NCBI RefSeq assembly: GCF_000964425.1
Contig: NZ_BANF01000194.1
Location: forward strand, 1 to 61,064
Origin: Komagataeibacter intermedius TF2
Lineage (GTDB): Bacteria; Pseudomonadota; Alphaproteobacteria; Acetobacterales; Acetobacteraceae
Direction: 5' to 3'
DNA: 61,064 nt
Shown: piece after piece, positions 21,004 to 30,412 of the stretch
How the letters are laid out: each line of letters begins with the position of its first letter
Numbering within the stretch: the stretch's first letter is position 1
Notes under the pieces: model-generated
Databases searched by the model: none
Told to the model about the DNA's origin: nothing
Seen by the model: only the letters and a program-made list of their open reading frames with translations
Made by a program: the position numbers and the translations under genes

Positions 21004-22076
21004 GCTGCTGTTCCCATCTTCTCACCTGCCTGACCCAGGCGTTCCCCGCCATACCGGGCAGCACGAATGCTGTCCCACCAGTCCCGGTTATCGAGGTACC
21101 ACTGCACCGTGCGCCGGATGCCGTGTTCAAAATCATGGCGGGCATGCCAGCCCAGCGCCTGTTCGGCATGGGTGGGGTCAATTTCATAACGAAAGTCATG
21201 TCCCGGCCGGTCGGTCACATGCCGGATCAGACGCGCATGCGGGCCTGCCGGGTCGGGATGCAGTTCATCAAGTATCGTGCAGATGGTTTCCACCACCTGC
21301 ATGTTGGTGCGTGGCTGTCGCGCCCCGATGGCGTAGGTTTCACCGGGCTGCCCACATTCCACCGCGCGGACCAGGGCTTCGGCATGGTCTTCGACAAACA
21401 GCCAGTCGCGCACATTCTGACCCGTGCCGTAAACCGGCAGTTCGCGTCCTTCGATCGCATTGATCGTCACCAGCGGGATCAGTTTTTCAGGAAAATGCCA
21501 TGGTCCATAATTATTGGTGGTATTGGTGACGAAGGTCGGCAGCCCATAGGTATGGTACCACGCCCGCACCAGATGGTCAGAAGACGCCTTGCTGGCGGAA
21601 TACGGGCTGCGCGGGTCATAGGGGGTCCGTTCGGTAAATGGCGGATCACCGGGCTGTAACGCGCCAAACACCTCATCGGTTGAAATATGGTGAAAACGGA
21701 ATGCCTTCCGCCGTTCCGCATCCTGTCGCGCCCACCACTTCCGTGCGGCCTCCAGTAATGTATAGGTGCCCACTATATTTGTGCTGACAAACGTGCCGGG
21801 ACCATCGATGGAACGGTCCACATGGCTTTCCGCCGCAAGGTGCATGACGGCATCGGGACTGAATTCCGAAAATATCCGTTCCATGCTGGCGGCATCGGTA
21901 ATATTCGCCACTTCCAGCCTGTAACGCCCGCTTTGCGCAGCGGCTTCCGTTGCCTTTATACTTGCGGCATAGGTCAGGGCATCCACATTCAGGACTTCAT
22001 GCGTGGTCTGGTCAATCAGACGCCGCACAACTGCGGAACCAATGAACCCGCATCCCCCCGTTACAAGTATTCGCAT
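21000..22076 (-). CDS. rmlB: dTDP-glucose 4,6-dehydratase RmlB
   Basis: NAD-dependent extended SDR of 358 residues that converts dTDP-glucose to the 4-keto-6-deoxy sugar. The Rossmann loop VTGGCGFIGSAVVRRL is at residues 5-20, the STDEVFG motif near residue 130 and the catalytic YSASKASSDH near residue 160. AGGAAG stands upstream of the ATG. It is co-transcribed with rmlA through a 4-base overlap. About 250 bases without a gene separate it from the acyltransferase upstream. Confidence 0.96.
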   Translation of the reverse strand: MRILVTGGCGFIGSAVVRRLIDQTTHEVLNVDALTYAASIKATEAAAQSGRYRLEVANITDAASMERIFSEFSPDAVMHLAAESHVDRSIDGPGTFVSTNIVGTYTLLEAARKWWARQDAERRKAFRFHHISTDEVFGALQPGDPPFTERTPYDPRSPYSASKASSDHLVRAWYHTYGLPTFVTNTTNNYGPWHFPEKLIPLVTINAIEGRELPVYGTGQNVRDWLFVEDHAEALVRAVECGQPGETYAIGARQPRTNMQVVETICTILDELHPDPAGPHARLIRHVTDRPGHDFRYEIDPTHAEQALGWHARHDFEHGIRRTVQWYLDNRDWWDSIRAARYGGERLGQAGEKMGTAA

Positions 22077-22322
22077 GTCTCACTTCCTTTCCCCCGTTAC
22101 GCGACCGTACGATCCCATGACTTTTCACGGTGGGGAAAAAGCCGGTCGTTTCATTGATACGGGCCGAACGCGAAGACCGGGACGACCCTGTAAAATCGCA
22201 AATGGAACGCGACAATCTAAGGGGCAGTCTGTGTCATAAATATGGAAAGCGATGCCTTATTCAGTCAAAAAACAATAAAACAATATTGTACGAAAAACAG
22301 TGCGCGTGTCCTGACGGACTGT

Positions 22323-23474
22323 TCACGCTGGCCTGCGTGCGCCAATCATTGCATCACGCGCCTCGACCCGCTGCATGACCCTCCGGCCCAGACGTTGTGA
22401 CGGCCGTTCAACCAGATGGTAACAGACCGTACCCACGATCAGGCATAACCCGAATATGGCAAAAGTAACCGCCAGCCCGGATGCCAGATCAAGATGATGC
22501 AGCCATTCGCCCAGGCTCCAGGATATGATGCCAATCAGCAGGTAATGCGTCAGGTAAAAGGAAAACGATATACGCCCGAGCCATATGACCGGCTCCGAGC
22601 GCAATAGCGCATCCACTACCCCGCGCTGATAGGCCAGGCCGAAAATCAGCGCGGTAAACCCGAACACATCCAGCACCGGCACAACGGGGAAAAACAGTGT
22701 TGCCGCAATAAATATGACAGCACCCGATGTAATGGACGCTGCATGGCGCTCCATACTGTCAGGCAGCAGATGATAGGCACGATACAGCAATATTCCCGCC
22801 GCAAAACAGAAGAACATGCGAATGGCGCCAAATGTTCCCGTCGGGTTGTTATTGGCATGGTGGCAGGCGGACAGCACCACGACCAGCGTGACAAGGCTGC
22901 ATGCACACAGTGCCAGCGCATTGCGTGGCGATGAAATGCGCATTGCCCACATCGCCAGCAGCGGGAACATGATGTACCCCAGCACTTCCGCGCTGAGGGT
23001 CCAAGACACGATGTTCCATTCCCCCAGCTTCAGCACTGTCCAGCTCTGCACCAGCAGAAGGGTCTGCACGAAACCCGGCAGGGACAGGTTATGCGCGCGG
23101 TAAGCGAAGGCAGGGTCCGTATAATGCCGCTGCATGGCCACATAGCCGGGCGCCAGCAGCACAAGCGGCACCATGGCCAGCAGCACGAATGTATTGAGCG
23201 GATACACCCGGAAGAACCGGACAATGAAGAAATCCCGGATCACATGCCACCGCAGGACCGTGAACTGCCCTTCATGCACATGCATGAGAATGAACCCCGA
23301 CAGCACGAAAAACAGGTCCACGCCACGGAAGCCATTAAACAGGAACAGCGACTGCAGCATCCATGGCTGATGCAGGATATCGGCAGCCAGACCATAGAAA
23401 TGCGTCATGAAAACCCATAACGCCGCGATACCGCGCACACCGGTCAGGCTGGGGATGGAACGGGCCTTGGGCAT
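22323..23474 (-). CDS. Acyltransferase 3 family membrane protein (acetan cluster)
   Basis: Integral membrane O-acyltransferase of 383 residues with about ten hydrophobic segments. The N-terminal SLTGVRGIAALWVFMTHF is the family signature containing the catalytic His, and DLFFVLSGFIL follows near residue 60. Enzymes of this family place acetyl groups on polysaccharide intermediates at the inner membrane. It lies between the GumB-like export gene and rmlB on the same strand. Acetan carries two O-acetyl groups and this window has two such genes; which site each modifies cannot be told. Confidence 0.88.
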   Translation of the reverse strand: MPKARSIPSLTGVRGIAALWVFMTHFYGLAADILHQPWMLQSLFLFNGFRGVDLFFVLSGFILMHVHEGQFTVLRWHVIRDFFIVRFFRVYPLNTFVLLAMVPLVLLAPGYVAMQRHYTDPAFAYRAHNLSLPGFVQTLLLVQSWTVLKLGEWNIVSWTLSAEVLGYIMFPLLAMWAMRISSPRNALALCACSLVTLVVVLSACHHANNNPTGTFGAIRMFFCFAAGILLYRAYHLLPDSMERHAASITSGAVIFIAATLFFPVVPVLDVFGFTALIFGLAYQRGVVDALLRSEPVIWLGRISFSFYLTHYLLIGIISWSLGEWLHHLDLASGLAVTFAIFGLCLIVGTVCYHLVERPSQRLGRRVMQRVEARDAMIGARRPA

Positions 23475-23510
23475 GTTGTTCCCCCGGATTCATCTATTCT
23501 GGTTCAGGTT

Positions 23511-24101
23511 TCAGAAAAATCTTTCGTCAATCGTCACCACGTCACCGGGCAGCAGCACGGTCGCGCGCGATATGCGGCCTTCATGCGGGGCGGTACTGAG
23601 GTCTTCCTGCCGCACGTCGGTCGCGTGTCCGGTCACGGCACGGTAGGTAAAGCCCCCCGCCAGCGCCACGGCGGTCAGCATGGTCATGCCGGGCTGGTAG
23701 GGATACTGCCCCGGATGGTTGACTTCCCCCAGAATGAAGATCGGCCTGTACTGCGCGACCTCGACCGACACGCTGGGCTGGGTCAGGATACCCTTCTTTT
23801 CCAGGCTGGCGGAAATACGCGCCGCCAGTTCCGGTGGCGCGGCCCCCGCCGCCGGCACCACCCCCAGAAGCGGGAAATCGATATTCCCGTTGTCACTTAC
23901 GGTAAACGTATTGCTCAGTTGCGGATCGTTATAGGTAATGACGCGCACCTGATCCCCCGGGCCCAGATGATAGGCCCGGGCATCAACCGTTTCAAAGGAC
24001 TGCTCCCGCGCGGAGGCGCAGCAGCTTAAGGCAAGCAGGGCCGTGACACCGGCTGCCTGCATCATCATGGGCCGACACGTCTTCCGTATCATTGCAAACA
24101 T
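23511..24101 (-). CDS. aceD: GumB/Wza-like polysaccharide export lipoprotein (AceD-like)
   Basis: Outer membrane polysaccharide export protein of about 196 residues. A hydrophobic leader ends in Cys-rich LALSCCASA, a plausible lipoprotein signal, then the export domain YHLGPGDQVRVITYND and the SLBB-like part ILGEVNHPGQYPYQPGMTML. The short length matches GumB of Xanthomonas rather than full Wza. The ATG at 24101 is selected because GGGAG precedes it; an upstream TTG at 24122 also keeps the frame. It acts with the GumC-like protein at 28197. The gene letter follows published acetan nomenclature as I remember it. Confidence 0.85.
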   Translation of the reverse strand: MFAMIRKTCRPMMMQAAGVTALLALSCCASAREQSFETVDARAYHLGPGDQVRVITYNDPQLSNTFTVSDNGNIDFPLLGVVPAAGAAPPELAARISASLEKKGILTQPSVSVEVAQYRPIFILGEVNHPGQYPYQPGMTMLTAVALAGGFTYRAVTGHATDVRQEDLSTAPHEGRISRATVLLPGDVVTIDERFF

Positions 24102-24163
24102 GGCCACTCCCAAATCATTCAATGTGACTTTCCTTCACCCGGCCCGCATGGCGGGCTCCGTCA

Positions 24164-25540
24164 TCAGCCAGAGAAGGAAAAGCCCAACAGTATCGTATTG
24201 CTCGTAAACGTTGAAAGACGCCCCGGGATGTTCAGGTAATTCACGTTCCCGCCCGATGTGGCGTTATTGACATAGTTGTAGGTAAGGGACGCCCGTACAT
24301 GACGGTCGATATTCCAGTACACCGATCCCCCGAAATGGATCTGTTTCTGCAGTCGGTTCCCCTCCAGCGTGGAAACGGCACTTCCCGCGGGCGTCACCAT
24401 GTTGGACTGCGACGCACTTTCCCCATATTCGGCATAAGCGCGCAGGAACACATTCTGCCGCAGTTCATGATCCCATTGCAGCCGCACGTCCGTCACCACC
24501 TGGTTGCGTGCAAACGGGGTTTCCGGATCACTCAGATGCCGGGCCGCCGTCAGGTTGACGGTATCAATCTTACGCGGCATCCACGATACGTTGACCTCGA
24601 ATGTGGGCGTCGTGACCGATGGGCTGGTGGCGTTGCTGAAACTGCGCGTTTCCCCACCCACCAGCAGGCGGTACTGCCAGACCTGCCCGCTACGGAAATC
24701 AACCCCGGCAAACCCCGCGCCATCGGCGTAATTGTTGACGGATGCCTCCGGCGCGGAATCGTACTGCGCGGCGGACCCGCGGAACACCACGACCGCCGCG
24801 TTCCCGCGTGAAAATTCATAGCGCGAGGTCAGTGACCCGGTTTCCACCTTGTGACTGATGGCGCCGTAATCGATGGAAATCGGCCCCGGCGCCGTCCCGA
24901 AGGAGAAATCCTGATAATCAAACGCGGGGATCAGGCTGAAGCGGCCGAACATCTTGGTATAGGTCAGCCGCCCGTCATTGACCTGATAGGGAACGGGATA
25001 GACCACGCCGTACACCCCAAGGTTGGTTGCGGACAGGTGGTACTGGTAGTGGGAATAGGCCGCGCTGAGCGTATCATGGCCCAGATTGAGCGTACCGCCG
25101 ATGTTGCCGTGCCAGTTGGTGTAACTGGCGATCGACTGCGTGGGATACCGGTGGTCATCCATGCCCACGGACGCGCCAAGCGCATGCCGCCGCCAGCGCG
25201 AATTGACGCTGACATTGGCCGAAGTCTGCACTGCCGGGCTGCCCGATCCGGGGATGCCCAGCGTGTTGGAGTTATAGCCCACATTTTCCGATGCGCTGGG
25301 CCGGAGCAGCCAGCTGCCCAGACCTATGCCATCGGTCTGCTGGCCCATCATCTGCCGGGTAACGACCGAACCGGTCATATCCGTCGAATATCCAGGAATA
25401 TCAGCGGGAAAAAGCTGCTGGATCAACTGTGCATGCGCACTGTTCGCATGCAGGCCAATCCCCAGCATCACCATACCAACCGGTCCCCACGACAGACAGC
25501 GCCACGTCATGGCGCTGTCCTGCAACCGCCTCACCTTCAT
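24164..25540 (-). CDS. Outer membrane beta-barrel protein of the acetan cluster
   Basis: 458-residue exported protein. A signal peptide (about residues 11-37, ending ANSAHA) is followed by a proline-poor body rich in alternating hydrophobic strands with aromatic girdles, and it ends with Phe-Ser-Phe-Ser-Gly, as outer membrane barrels do. The pattern resembles the putative beta-barrel porin 2 (BBP2_2) proteins that occur next to GumB-like exporters. Xanthomonas gum clusters have no equivalent at this place, so it may provide an additional outer membrane pore or anchor. It begins eight bases after the flippase stop, so it belongs to the same transcript. Confidence 0.75.
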   Translation of the reverse strand: MKVRRLQDSAMTWRCLSWGPVGMVMLGIGLHANSAHAQLIQQLFPADIPGYSTDMTGSVVTRQMMGQQTDGIGLGSWLLRPSASENVGYNSNTLGIPGSGSPAVQTSANVSVNSRWRRHALGASVGMDDHRYPTQSIASYTNWHGNIGGTLNLGHDTLSAAYSHYQYHLSATNLGVYGVVYPVPYQVNDGRLTYTKMFGRFSLIPAFDYQDFSFGTAPGPISIDYGAISHKVETGSLTSRYEFSRGNAAVVVFRGSAAQYDSAPEASVNNYADGAGFAGVDFRSGQVWQYRLLVGGETRSFSNATSPSVTTPTFEVNVSWMPRKIDTVNLTAARHLSDPETPFARNQVVTDVRLQWDHELRQNVFLRAYAEYGESASQSNMVTPAGSAVSTLEGNRLQKQIHFGGSVYWNIDRHVRASLTYNYVNNATSGGNVNYLNIPGRLSTFTSNTILLGFSFSG

Positions 25541-25548
25541 ACTGTAAC

Positions 25549-27027
25549 CTACCCTGTAATCGTAAGACGGGGATTGCCCCCCGCACGCTGGACAAACCGG
25601 TGCACCATGTCATGCAGGCCCGGGTCCAGCCGGTATGCAGCCACAGCCATTGCCAGCCCCGCCACCGCGGCGGCACAGGCGGATACCACCAGATTCATGG
25701 GAATCAGCAGACTCACAATCAGCGCTCCTGTCATTATCAACAGTCCCGGCACAAGCCGCCAAGTCTGCTTAGACAGGCAATCCGACAACAGGTAAAGAGC
25801 AACTAAATTAATCGTGACCCGCAATGTCCACGCAGCCGCCGCCCCGGGCAGGCCCCACCACTTGATCAGAAGCCACAGCACGCAGAAAAATGGCAGGATT
25901 TCCACCATCGAGACCTTGGCCGTGATATGCGGCCGGCCCTGCCCCTGCAGCAGGCCATAAGGCAGGAAGGCAATGCCGTTGGTCCAGGCGCCAAACATCA
26001 GGATCTCTGCCACGGGGCGGGACACATCGGCAAAGCTGCCCCCCACCCACATATGCAGGAACGCGCCCGAAAACAGGATACCCGGCGCGCAGATCATGCC
26101 AAACCCGTAAGTAAGTGACGCCGTGGCCCGGCGGGTCAGGTCGACCGCCTCCCCCCTGTCGGCGCGCGACAGGCGGGGGAACAGCGTGCGGGCCAGCGCC
26201 GTCGCCACGACCTGCGAACGCATGGCCAGATTCATCGGCACGGTATACTGCCCCACCGATGTCACCCCCAGCGTCGCACCGATAATCAGCTGGTTGGACG
26301 TGTCGAGCAGCGGGTTGATCAGGCTGGAAATGCTGACCCATGACCCGTAGCCCAGCAGGCGCTTGAGCCATGTGACATCAAAGTCCAGCGGACGGATCGG
26401 CCACTCCAGCGCCATGACCACGCAGTAGGCCAGCACGATCATGCCCAGCCGCGACAGCACGATGGACGGCAGGACAACCGTAAGCTGCGGCCCGAAGAAA
26501 TGGATGCAGATCAACGGAATGATCTGACCCGCCATGGTCGTGCTGGAATTGAGCATGTTGGACAGCAGGAACCGCTCACGGGATTCCAGCGCACCCGTCG
26601 CCACGCCATTGATCATGCCCAGCGGCAGCATGACCGCCATCCATGGATAGGCATGCCGCGTTTCCGCCATCAGATCGGGCGGGATACGCACGAAATGCAG
26701 CAGCACCATATCCCCGATCGGATACAGGATCAGCCCCCCCAGCGCACCAAGGCCAAGGTTGCTGTAGAACGCCGTCATAAGCACGGGCGAACGTTCCCGC
26801 GACGTGGCATGACCCAGCTGCGCAAGCGCATTGGCCGATGCACGCGACAGGCCGAAATCCAGAAACCCCAGATATCCCAGCAAAATCCACGAAATCGCAA
26901 CAATACCGTACCGGTCCGTGCCAATCAGGTGCAGGTAGAATGGCACGGTGCCCAGCGAGACGACGATCGGGAAGATGGAACCGAAGACGTTGAACAGGAA
27001 ATTGGTGGAAAATTTGCTCTGCGCCAT
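25549..27027 (-). CDS. Wzx-type oligosaccharide flippase (GumJ-like)
   Basis: Membrane protein of 492 residues with about 12-14 hydrophobic segments; MATE/PST superfamily. The N-terminal part FGSIFPIVVSLGTVPFYLHL and GIVAISWILLGYLGFLDFGLS near residue 50 are typical of polysaccharide flippases. It is expected to move the lipid-linked heptasaccharide across the inner membrane. A GTG one codon upstream also fits, but the ATG at 27027 overlaps the preceding stop as TGATG. It is followed closely by the beta-barrel gene. Confidence 0.88.
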   Translation of the reverse strand: MAQSKFSTNFLFNVFGSIFPIVVSLGTVPFYLHLIGTDRYGIVAISWILLGYLGFLDFGLSRASANALAQLGHATSRERSPVLMTAFYSNLGLGALGGLILYPIGDMVLLHFVRIPPDLMAETRHAYPWMAVMLPLGMINGVATGALESRERFLLSNMLNSSTTMAGQIIPLICIHFFGPQLTVVLPSIVLSRLGMIVLAYCVVMALEWPIRPLDFDVTWLKRLLGYGSWVSISSLINPLLDTSNQLIIGATLGVTSVGQYTVPMNLAMRSQVVATALARTLFPRLSRADRGEAVDLTRRATASLTYGFGMICAPGILFSGAFLHMWVGGSFADVSRPVAEILMFGAWTNGIAFLPYGLLQGQGRPHITAKVSMVEILPFFCVLWLLIKWWGLPGAAAAWTLRVTINLVALYLLSDCLSKQTWRLVPGLLIMTGALIVSLLIPMNLVVSACAAAVAGLAMAVAAYRLDPGLHDMVHRFVQRAGGNPRLTITG

Positions 27028-28178
27028 CACTCCGCCCCTGCCGTCGCCATGACGGGATGTGGTCCCGCCTGACCCAGAACCTGCTGGTAAAGACGCACAT
27101 ATTCCTGCGCGACACTGTTCCAGTCATAGCGACTGGCCACTTCCATATTGCGCGCGCGCAACGCATCCGCCGTGTCCGGCAGGGAGATGGCCAGCGCCTC
27201 GACCTCCCGCGCGCCGGGGGCAAGATTGTCGGGATCGATCATGACCCCTGCCGCCCCCTGCTGCATCAGGCGGACGAAGGGGGTGATGGTGCTCAGGATG
27301 GGAACCAGCCCCGCGGACATCGCCTCCACCGCCGCAAGGCCGAACCCCTCATGCGCGGACAGGCAGCCAAAGAAACTCGCCTCCCCCATCAGGTCGCGCA
27401 GGGCGGCATCCGACGGGCCGGACACGATGCGCACGGCCTCCGCAATGCCGCATGCCTGCGCCTGCTGCTGCAGGTCGGCTGCCGTCAGGTTGGAATCCTG
27501 CCCCGCGACAATCAGTTTCCATTCCGGGTTTTCACGCCGCAACAGGGCAACAAGCTGGAACAGGAGCTTCAGCCGCTTGTGCACGGCAAAACGCCCGAAG
27601 GCAAGGATCGTGCGCCCCGGTGTGCGGGACGCGGCATCACGGAATCGCGTCTGGTTGATACCGTTTTCGATTGTCTGCAACCGTCCCGCCGCCACGGTGC
27701 GGAACAGGTCGGCGTCACTATAGCTGCACGCGACAATGCGCCTGTATGCCCGTACGGAAACCGGGGTGATGGTGCGGAACCATATTTCCTTGATGCGCCG
27801 CAACGCGCCGGTGTGGAAAAAACCACCATGGGTGGAGGCAATCATGGTCTTGCGGTGAACCGGCCATGTCCAGGCGAGGAAATCGAAAAAGAAATCGATC
27901 GCATGGACATGCAGCAGGTCGAACGTCCCGATATGACGCAGCACCCCCGGCGCCAGCGGATAACGGGTCGATCCCCGCCACGGAATGCGGATGACCGGTA
28001 TGCCCTCGACCATGTCGCGATGCGCCAGCCGGCCCGGACGGCCGAATACGCTGTCGAGGGTCAGGACCTGCGCATCGATATTCAGGTCGCGTCTCTGGCT
28101 GCGTGCAAGGTTGAGCAGGGAATCCTCCAGCCCACCGACAGAGGGACTGAACTGGCGACAGATATGCAGAACTTTCAA
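27027..28178 (-). CDS. aceC: GT4 mannosyltransferase, AceC/GumH-like
   Basis: Glycosyltransferase family 4, GT-B fold, 383 residues. The N-terminal QFSPSVGGLEDSLLNLARSQ and the C-terminal donor-site block HEGFGLAAVEAMSAGLVPIL (EX7E motif) are clear. Sequence and length agree with GumH, which adds alpha-1,3-mannose from GDP-mannose to the cellobiose lipid; AceC does this in acetan synthesis. The gene appears to use a TTG start: CAGGGG stands nine bases before it and no in-frame ATG is close by. Its stop overlaps the flippase start. GDP-mannose would come from manC at 33131. Confidence 0.85.
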   Translation of the reverse strand: MKVLHICRQFSPSVGGLEDSLLNLARSQRRDLNIDAQVLTLDSVFGRPGRLAHRDMVEGIPVIRIPWRGSTRYPLAPGVLRHIGTFDLLHVHAIDFFFDFLAWTWPVHRKTMIASTHGGFFHTGALRRIKEIWFRTITPVSVRAYRRIVACSYSDADLFRTVAAGRLQTIENGINQTRFRDAASRTPGRTILAFGRFAVHKRLKLLFQLVALLRRENPEWKLIVAGQDSNLTAADLQQQAQACGIAEAVRIVSGPSDAALRDLMGEASFFGCLSAHEGFGLAAVEAMSAGLVPILSTITPFVRLMQQGAAGVMIDPDNLAPGAREVEALAISLPDTADALRARNMEVASRYDWNSVAQEYVRLYQQVLGQAGPHPVMATAGAE

Positions 28179-28196
28179 TATTTCATCCCCCTGTTT

Positions 28197-30407
28197 TCAT
28201 TTGTCGTCGAAACGGCTCAGGATCTTGATGTCCCGATTACCGTAGCTGTAGCCCATCACGTCCATGGCGTTATCTTCCACCATGGTGGCCACGACGCCCG
28301 CCAGCGGCGCACCACAGGCTTCCAGCCGTTCCAGGCAGGCCATGACGGCACGCTGCGCCGTGCTTTTCCAGCGGCAGACAAAGATCACCTGATCGGCCAT
28401 GTTCGCATGCACCAGGGCGTCACTCAGTCCCAGCAGCGGCGGGCAATCAATGATGACCAGTTCATACGACCGCTTCAGTTCCGTCAGGATCGTGCGCAGG
28501 CGCCGGATCTCGACCGGGCTGAAGGCATGCTGCATCGTGCGCCCGGCGGGAATGTAGTCAAACCCGGTATCCGGATCCGTGCGGATGACATCCGCCACCG
28601 GCACGCCCGATGTCACAAGGTCGCTCATGCCCAGCGACGGACGTCCCGTCGTGCCATCGGCCAGATACTGGTCCAGCATGCCCCGGCGGTGGTCGGCATC
28701 AATGACCAGTACTTTCTGCCCACCCCGGCGGGCGATGGTCGCCATCCACAATGCCAGCGTGCTTTTCCCTTCTTCCGGCCCTGCCGATGTAATGGCAAGG
28801 CAGAGCGGCTGCCCCCCTTCATGCACCCGCATGGACAGTTGCATGACAAGGCTGCGCACCGCCTCGGTCGCGCGGGAATAGGGATGGTCAATCACATGCC
28901 GCCGCACGGCCTGTTCCGTCCGGCCGCCCACCTTGGGCACCACCGCCAGCAGGGGCAGCGGAACCGCGGCACGCAGGCGTTCGATTTCGGTGAAGCCCGC
29001 CGCGAAGTAATCACGCAGCAGCACAGCCCCCGCCCCTGCCGCCAGCGCCACCGCAATCAGCCCCAGGCCGATTTTCTTGCGGTTGGGAAAGCTGGGCACA
29101 TCAGGCGGGGAAGCATGCGAGACGACGGAAATGGGCGGCTGCAGCAGGGCGGCCCGGTCCACGACTTCCTTGGCGTGTTCCAGAAAGGTTTCATACACGG
29201 CGCGCGCGCTCTGGGCTTCCTGGTCCAGGGTGCGGTATTCCGCCTGCGGCGCGCTCTGACCACCCGCCTTCTGGCGCAGCAGGTCAAGGTTTTCGTTCAG
29301 GCGCTGCACTTCCGCGCGGGCGGAAATCTGGTCCTCACGTATGGTGCTCAGCGCGGCCTGCGTTTCAGCCTCCAGGCTGGCGCGGGTGGTTGCGATCTGC
29401 TGGTCCAGCGCGCGCAGGCGCGGATGCTGCGGGCCATAGGTCGCCGCTTCTTCCTGCCGGGTGCTCTGCAGCTGCATCAGCGCATTGGCGGTAGCAACCA
29501 GGATGGGTTCCTGCGACAGGGCGACAGCCGCGCGCGCATCCCCGCGTGCGGCCGCATCCCGCAACGCGTCCGCGCGCGCCTGTGCCGCCGCCAGCCGTCC
29601 TTCCGCCTGACTGAGATTGGCGGATGTATCGGCAATCTGGCGTTCGATCAGCGGGGTGCTGGTGCTGCCCTCGTTCGTGTTGGTCAGGCCATGGACATTA
29701 TCAAAGGTATTGGCCTTCTGCACTGCATCCAGCCACCGCTGCCGCAGGGCCGCCGTCCGGTTGTCCAGCCATGTCGCGACACGGTTGATGTCCCCCGTCT
29801 GCCGCGCCAGCGCAATACGCTGGTAGTTCGTCACTACCGCGTTGGCCAGCGCGGCGGCACGTTCGGCATTGCCATCAACCACGTTGATGTCAAGGATCTG
29901 CGTGCGCGGTTCGGGCGTGACCGTCAGGTTGTTGAGGAAGGCATCTTCCTCATGCTCGCGCTGCACCTGCGGATCAACCGGCGCGCTGGCATGGCACAGG
30001 AACCCGATGCCCATGTGACACAGCCGGTCGCGCAGGCCCACATGCGGCGGTGCCGCAGGTGGTGGAAGCTGCGCCATGACGGCGGCGGCGACATCACGCG
30101 AATGGATCATCGCGGCTTCGGTCGACACCAGTTCATCATCCGGCGGGGCCAGGTTCTGCTGCTGTCCGTTCGGGGCAAGGGGGTCCTGCTGCGCACGGCC
30201 CGACACCACGACCGTCGTGGTCGCGGTATAACGCGGCTTGAGCGTCAGCATGACTGCCCCACCCACGACCACGACCCCAAGGGTGGTCAGGATGAACAGC
30301 ATCCTGTGGCGCAGGAATGCCCGCACCGTCTGGCGAATGACGAGGCCCACGTCGTGCGCTGTCCATGACATTGAAGTGGCCCGTCCCTGTATGGAAACAT
30401 AATTCAT
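28197..30407 (-). CDS. aceE: GumC/Wzc-like co-polymerase with BY-kinase domain (AceE-like)
   Basis: Inner membrane polysaccharide co-polymerase of 736 residues. An N-terminal Wzz-type domain with a first membrane segment (FILTTLGVVVVGGAVMLTL, about residues 35-55), a long periplasmic coiled coil (residues about 200-430) and a second segment (IGLGLIAVALAAGAGAVLL) precede a cytoplasmic ATPase domain. That domain has Walker A SAGPEEGKSTLALW (about 540), Walker A' VLVIDADHRRG and Walker B LVIIDCPPLLG, the set of bacterial tyrosine kinases. The C terminus has only a YSY pair rather than a long Tyr cluster. Xanthomonas GumC lacks the kinase domain. The ATG at 30407 is chosen because it follows the aceB stop by five bases. 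Confidence 0.87.
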   Translation of the reverse strand: MNYVSIQGRATSMSWTAHDVGLVIRQTVRAFLRHRMLFILTTLGVVVVGGAVMLTLKPRYTATTTVVVSGRAQQDPLAPNGQQQNLAPPDDELVSTEAAMIHSRDVAAAVMAQLPPPAAPPHVGLRDRLCHMGIGFLCHASAPVDPQVQREHEEDAFLNNLTVTPEPRTQILDINVVDGNAERAAALANAVVTNYQRIALARQTGDINRVATWLDNRTAALRQRWLDAVQKANTFDNVHGLTNTNEGSTSTPLIERQIADTSANLSQAEGRLAAAQARADALRDAAARGDARAAVALSQEPILVATANALMQLQSTRQEEAATYGPQHPRLRALDQQIATTRASLEAETQAALSTIREDQISARAEVQRLNENLDLLRQKAGGQSAPQAEYRTLDQEAQSARAVYETFLEHAKEVVDRAALLQPPISVVSHASPPDVPSFPNRKKIGLGLIAVALAAGAGAVLLRDYFAAGFTEIERLRAAVPLPLLAVVPKVGGRTEQAVRRHVIDHPYSRATEAVRSLVMQLSMRVHEGGQPLCLAITSAGPEEGKSTLALWMATIARRGGQKVLVIDADHRRGMLDQYLADGTTGRPSLGMSDLVTSGVPVADVIRTDPDTGFDYIPAGRTMQHAFSPVEIRRLRTILTELKRSYELVIIDCPPLLGLSDALVHANMADQVIFVCRWKSTAQRAVMACLERLEACGAPLAGVVATMVEDNAMDVMGYSYGNRDIKILSRFDDK

Positions 30408-30412
30408 GCTGT

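Noticed and set aside
27057-30368. Plus-strand open frame of more than 1100 codons antisense to aceC and aceE
   Set aside because: It is the complement of two clearly recognised genes, has no family features and is rich in His, Arg and Gln, as antisense frames of high-GC genes are.
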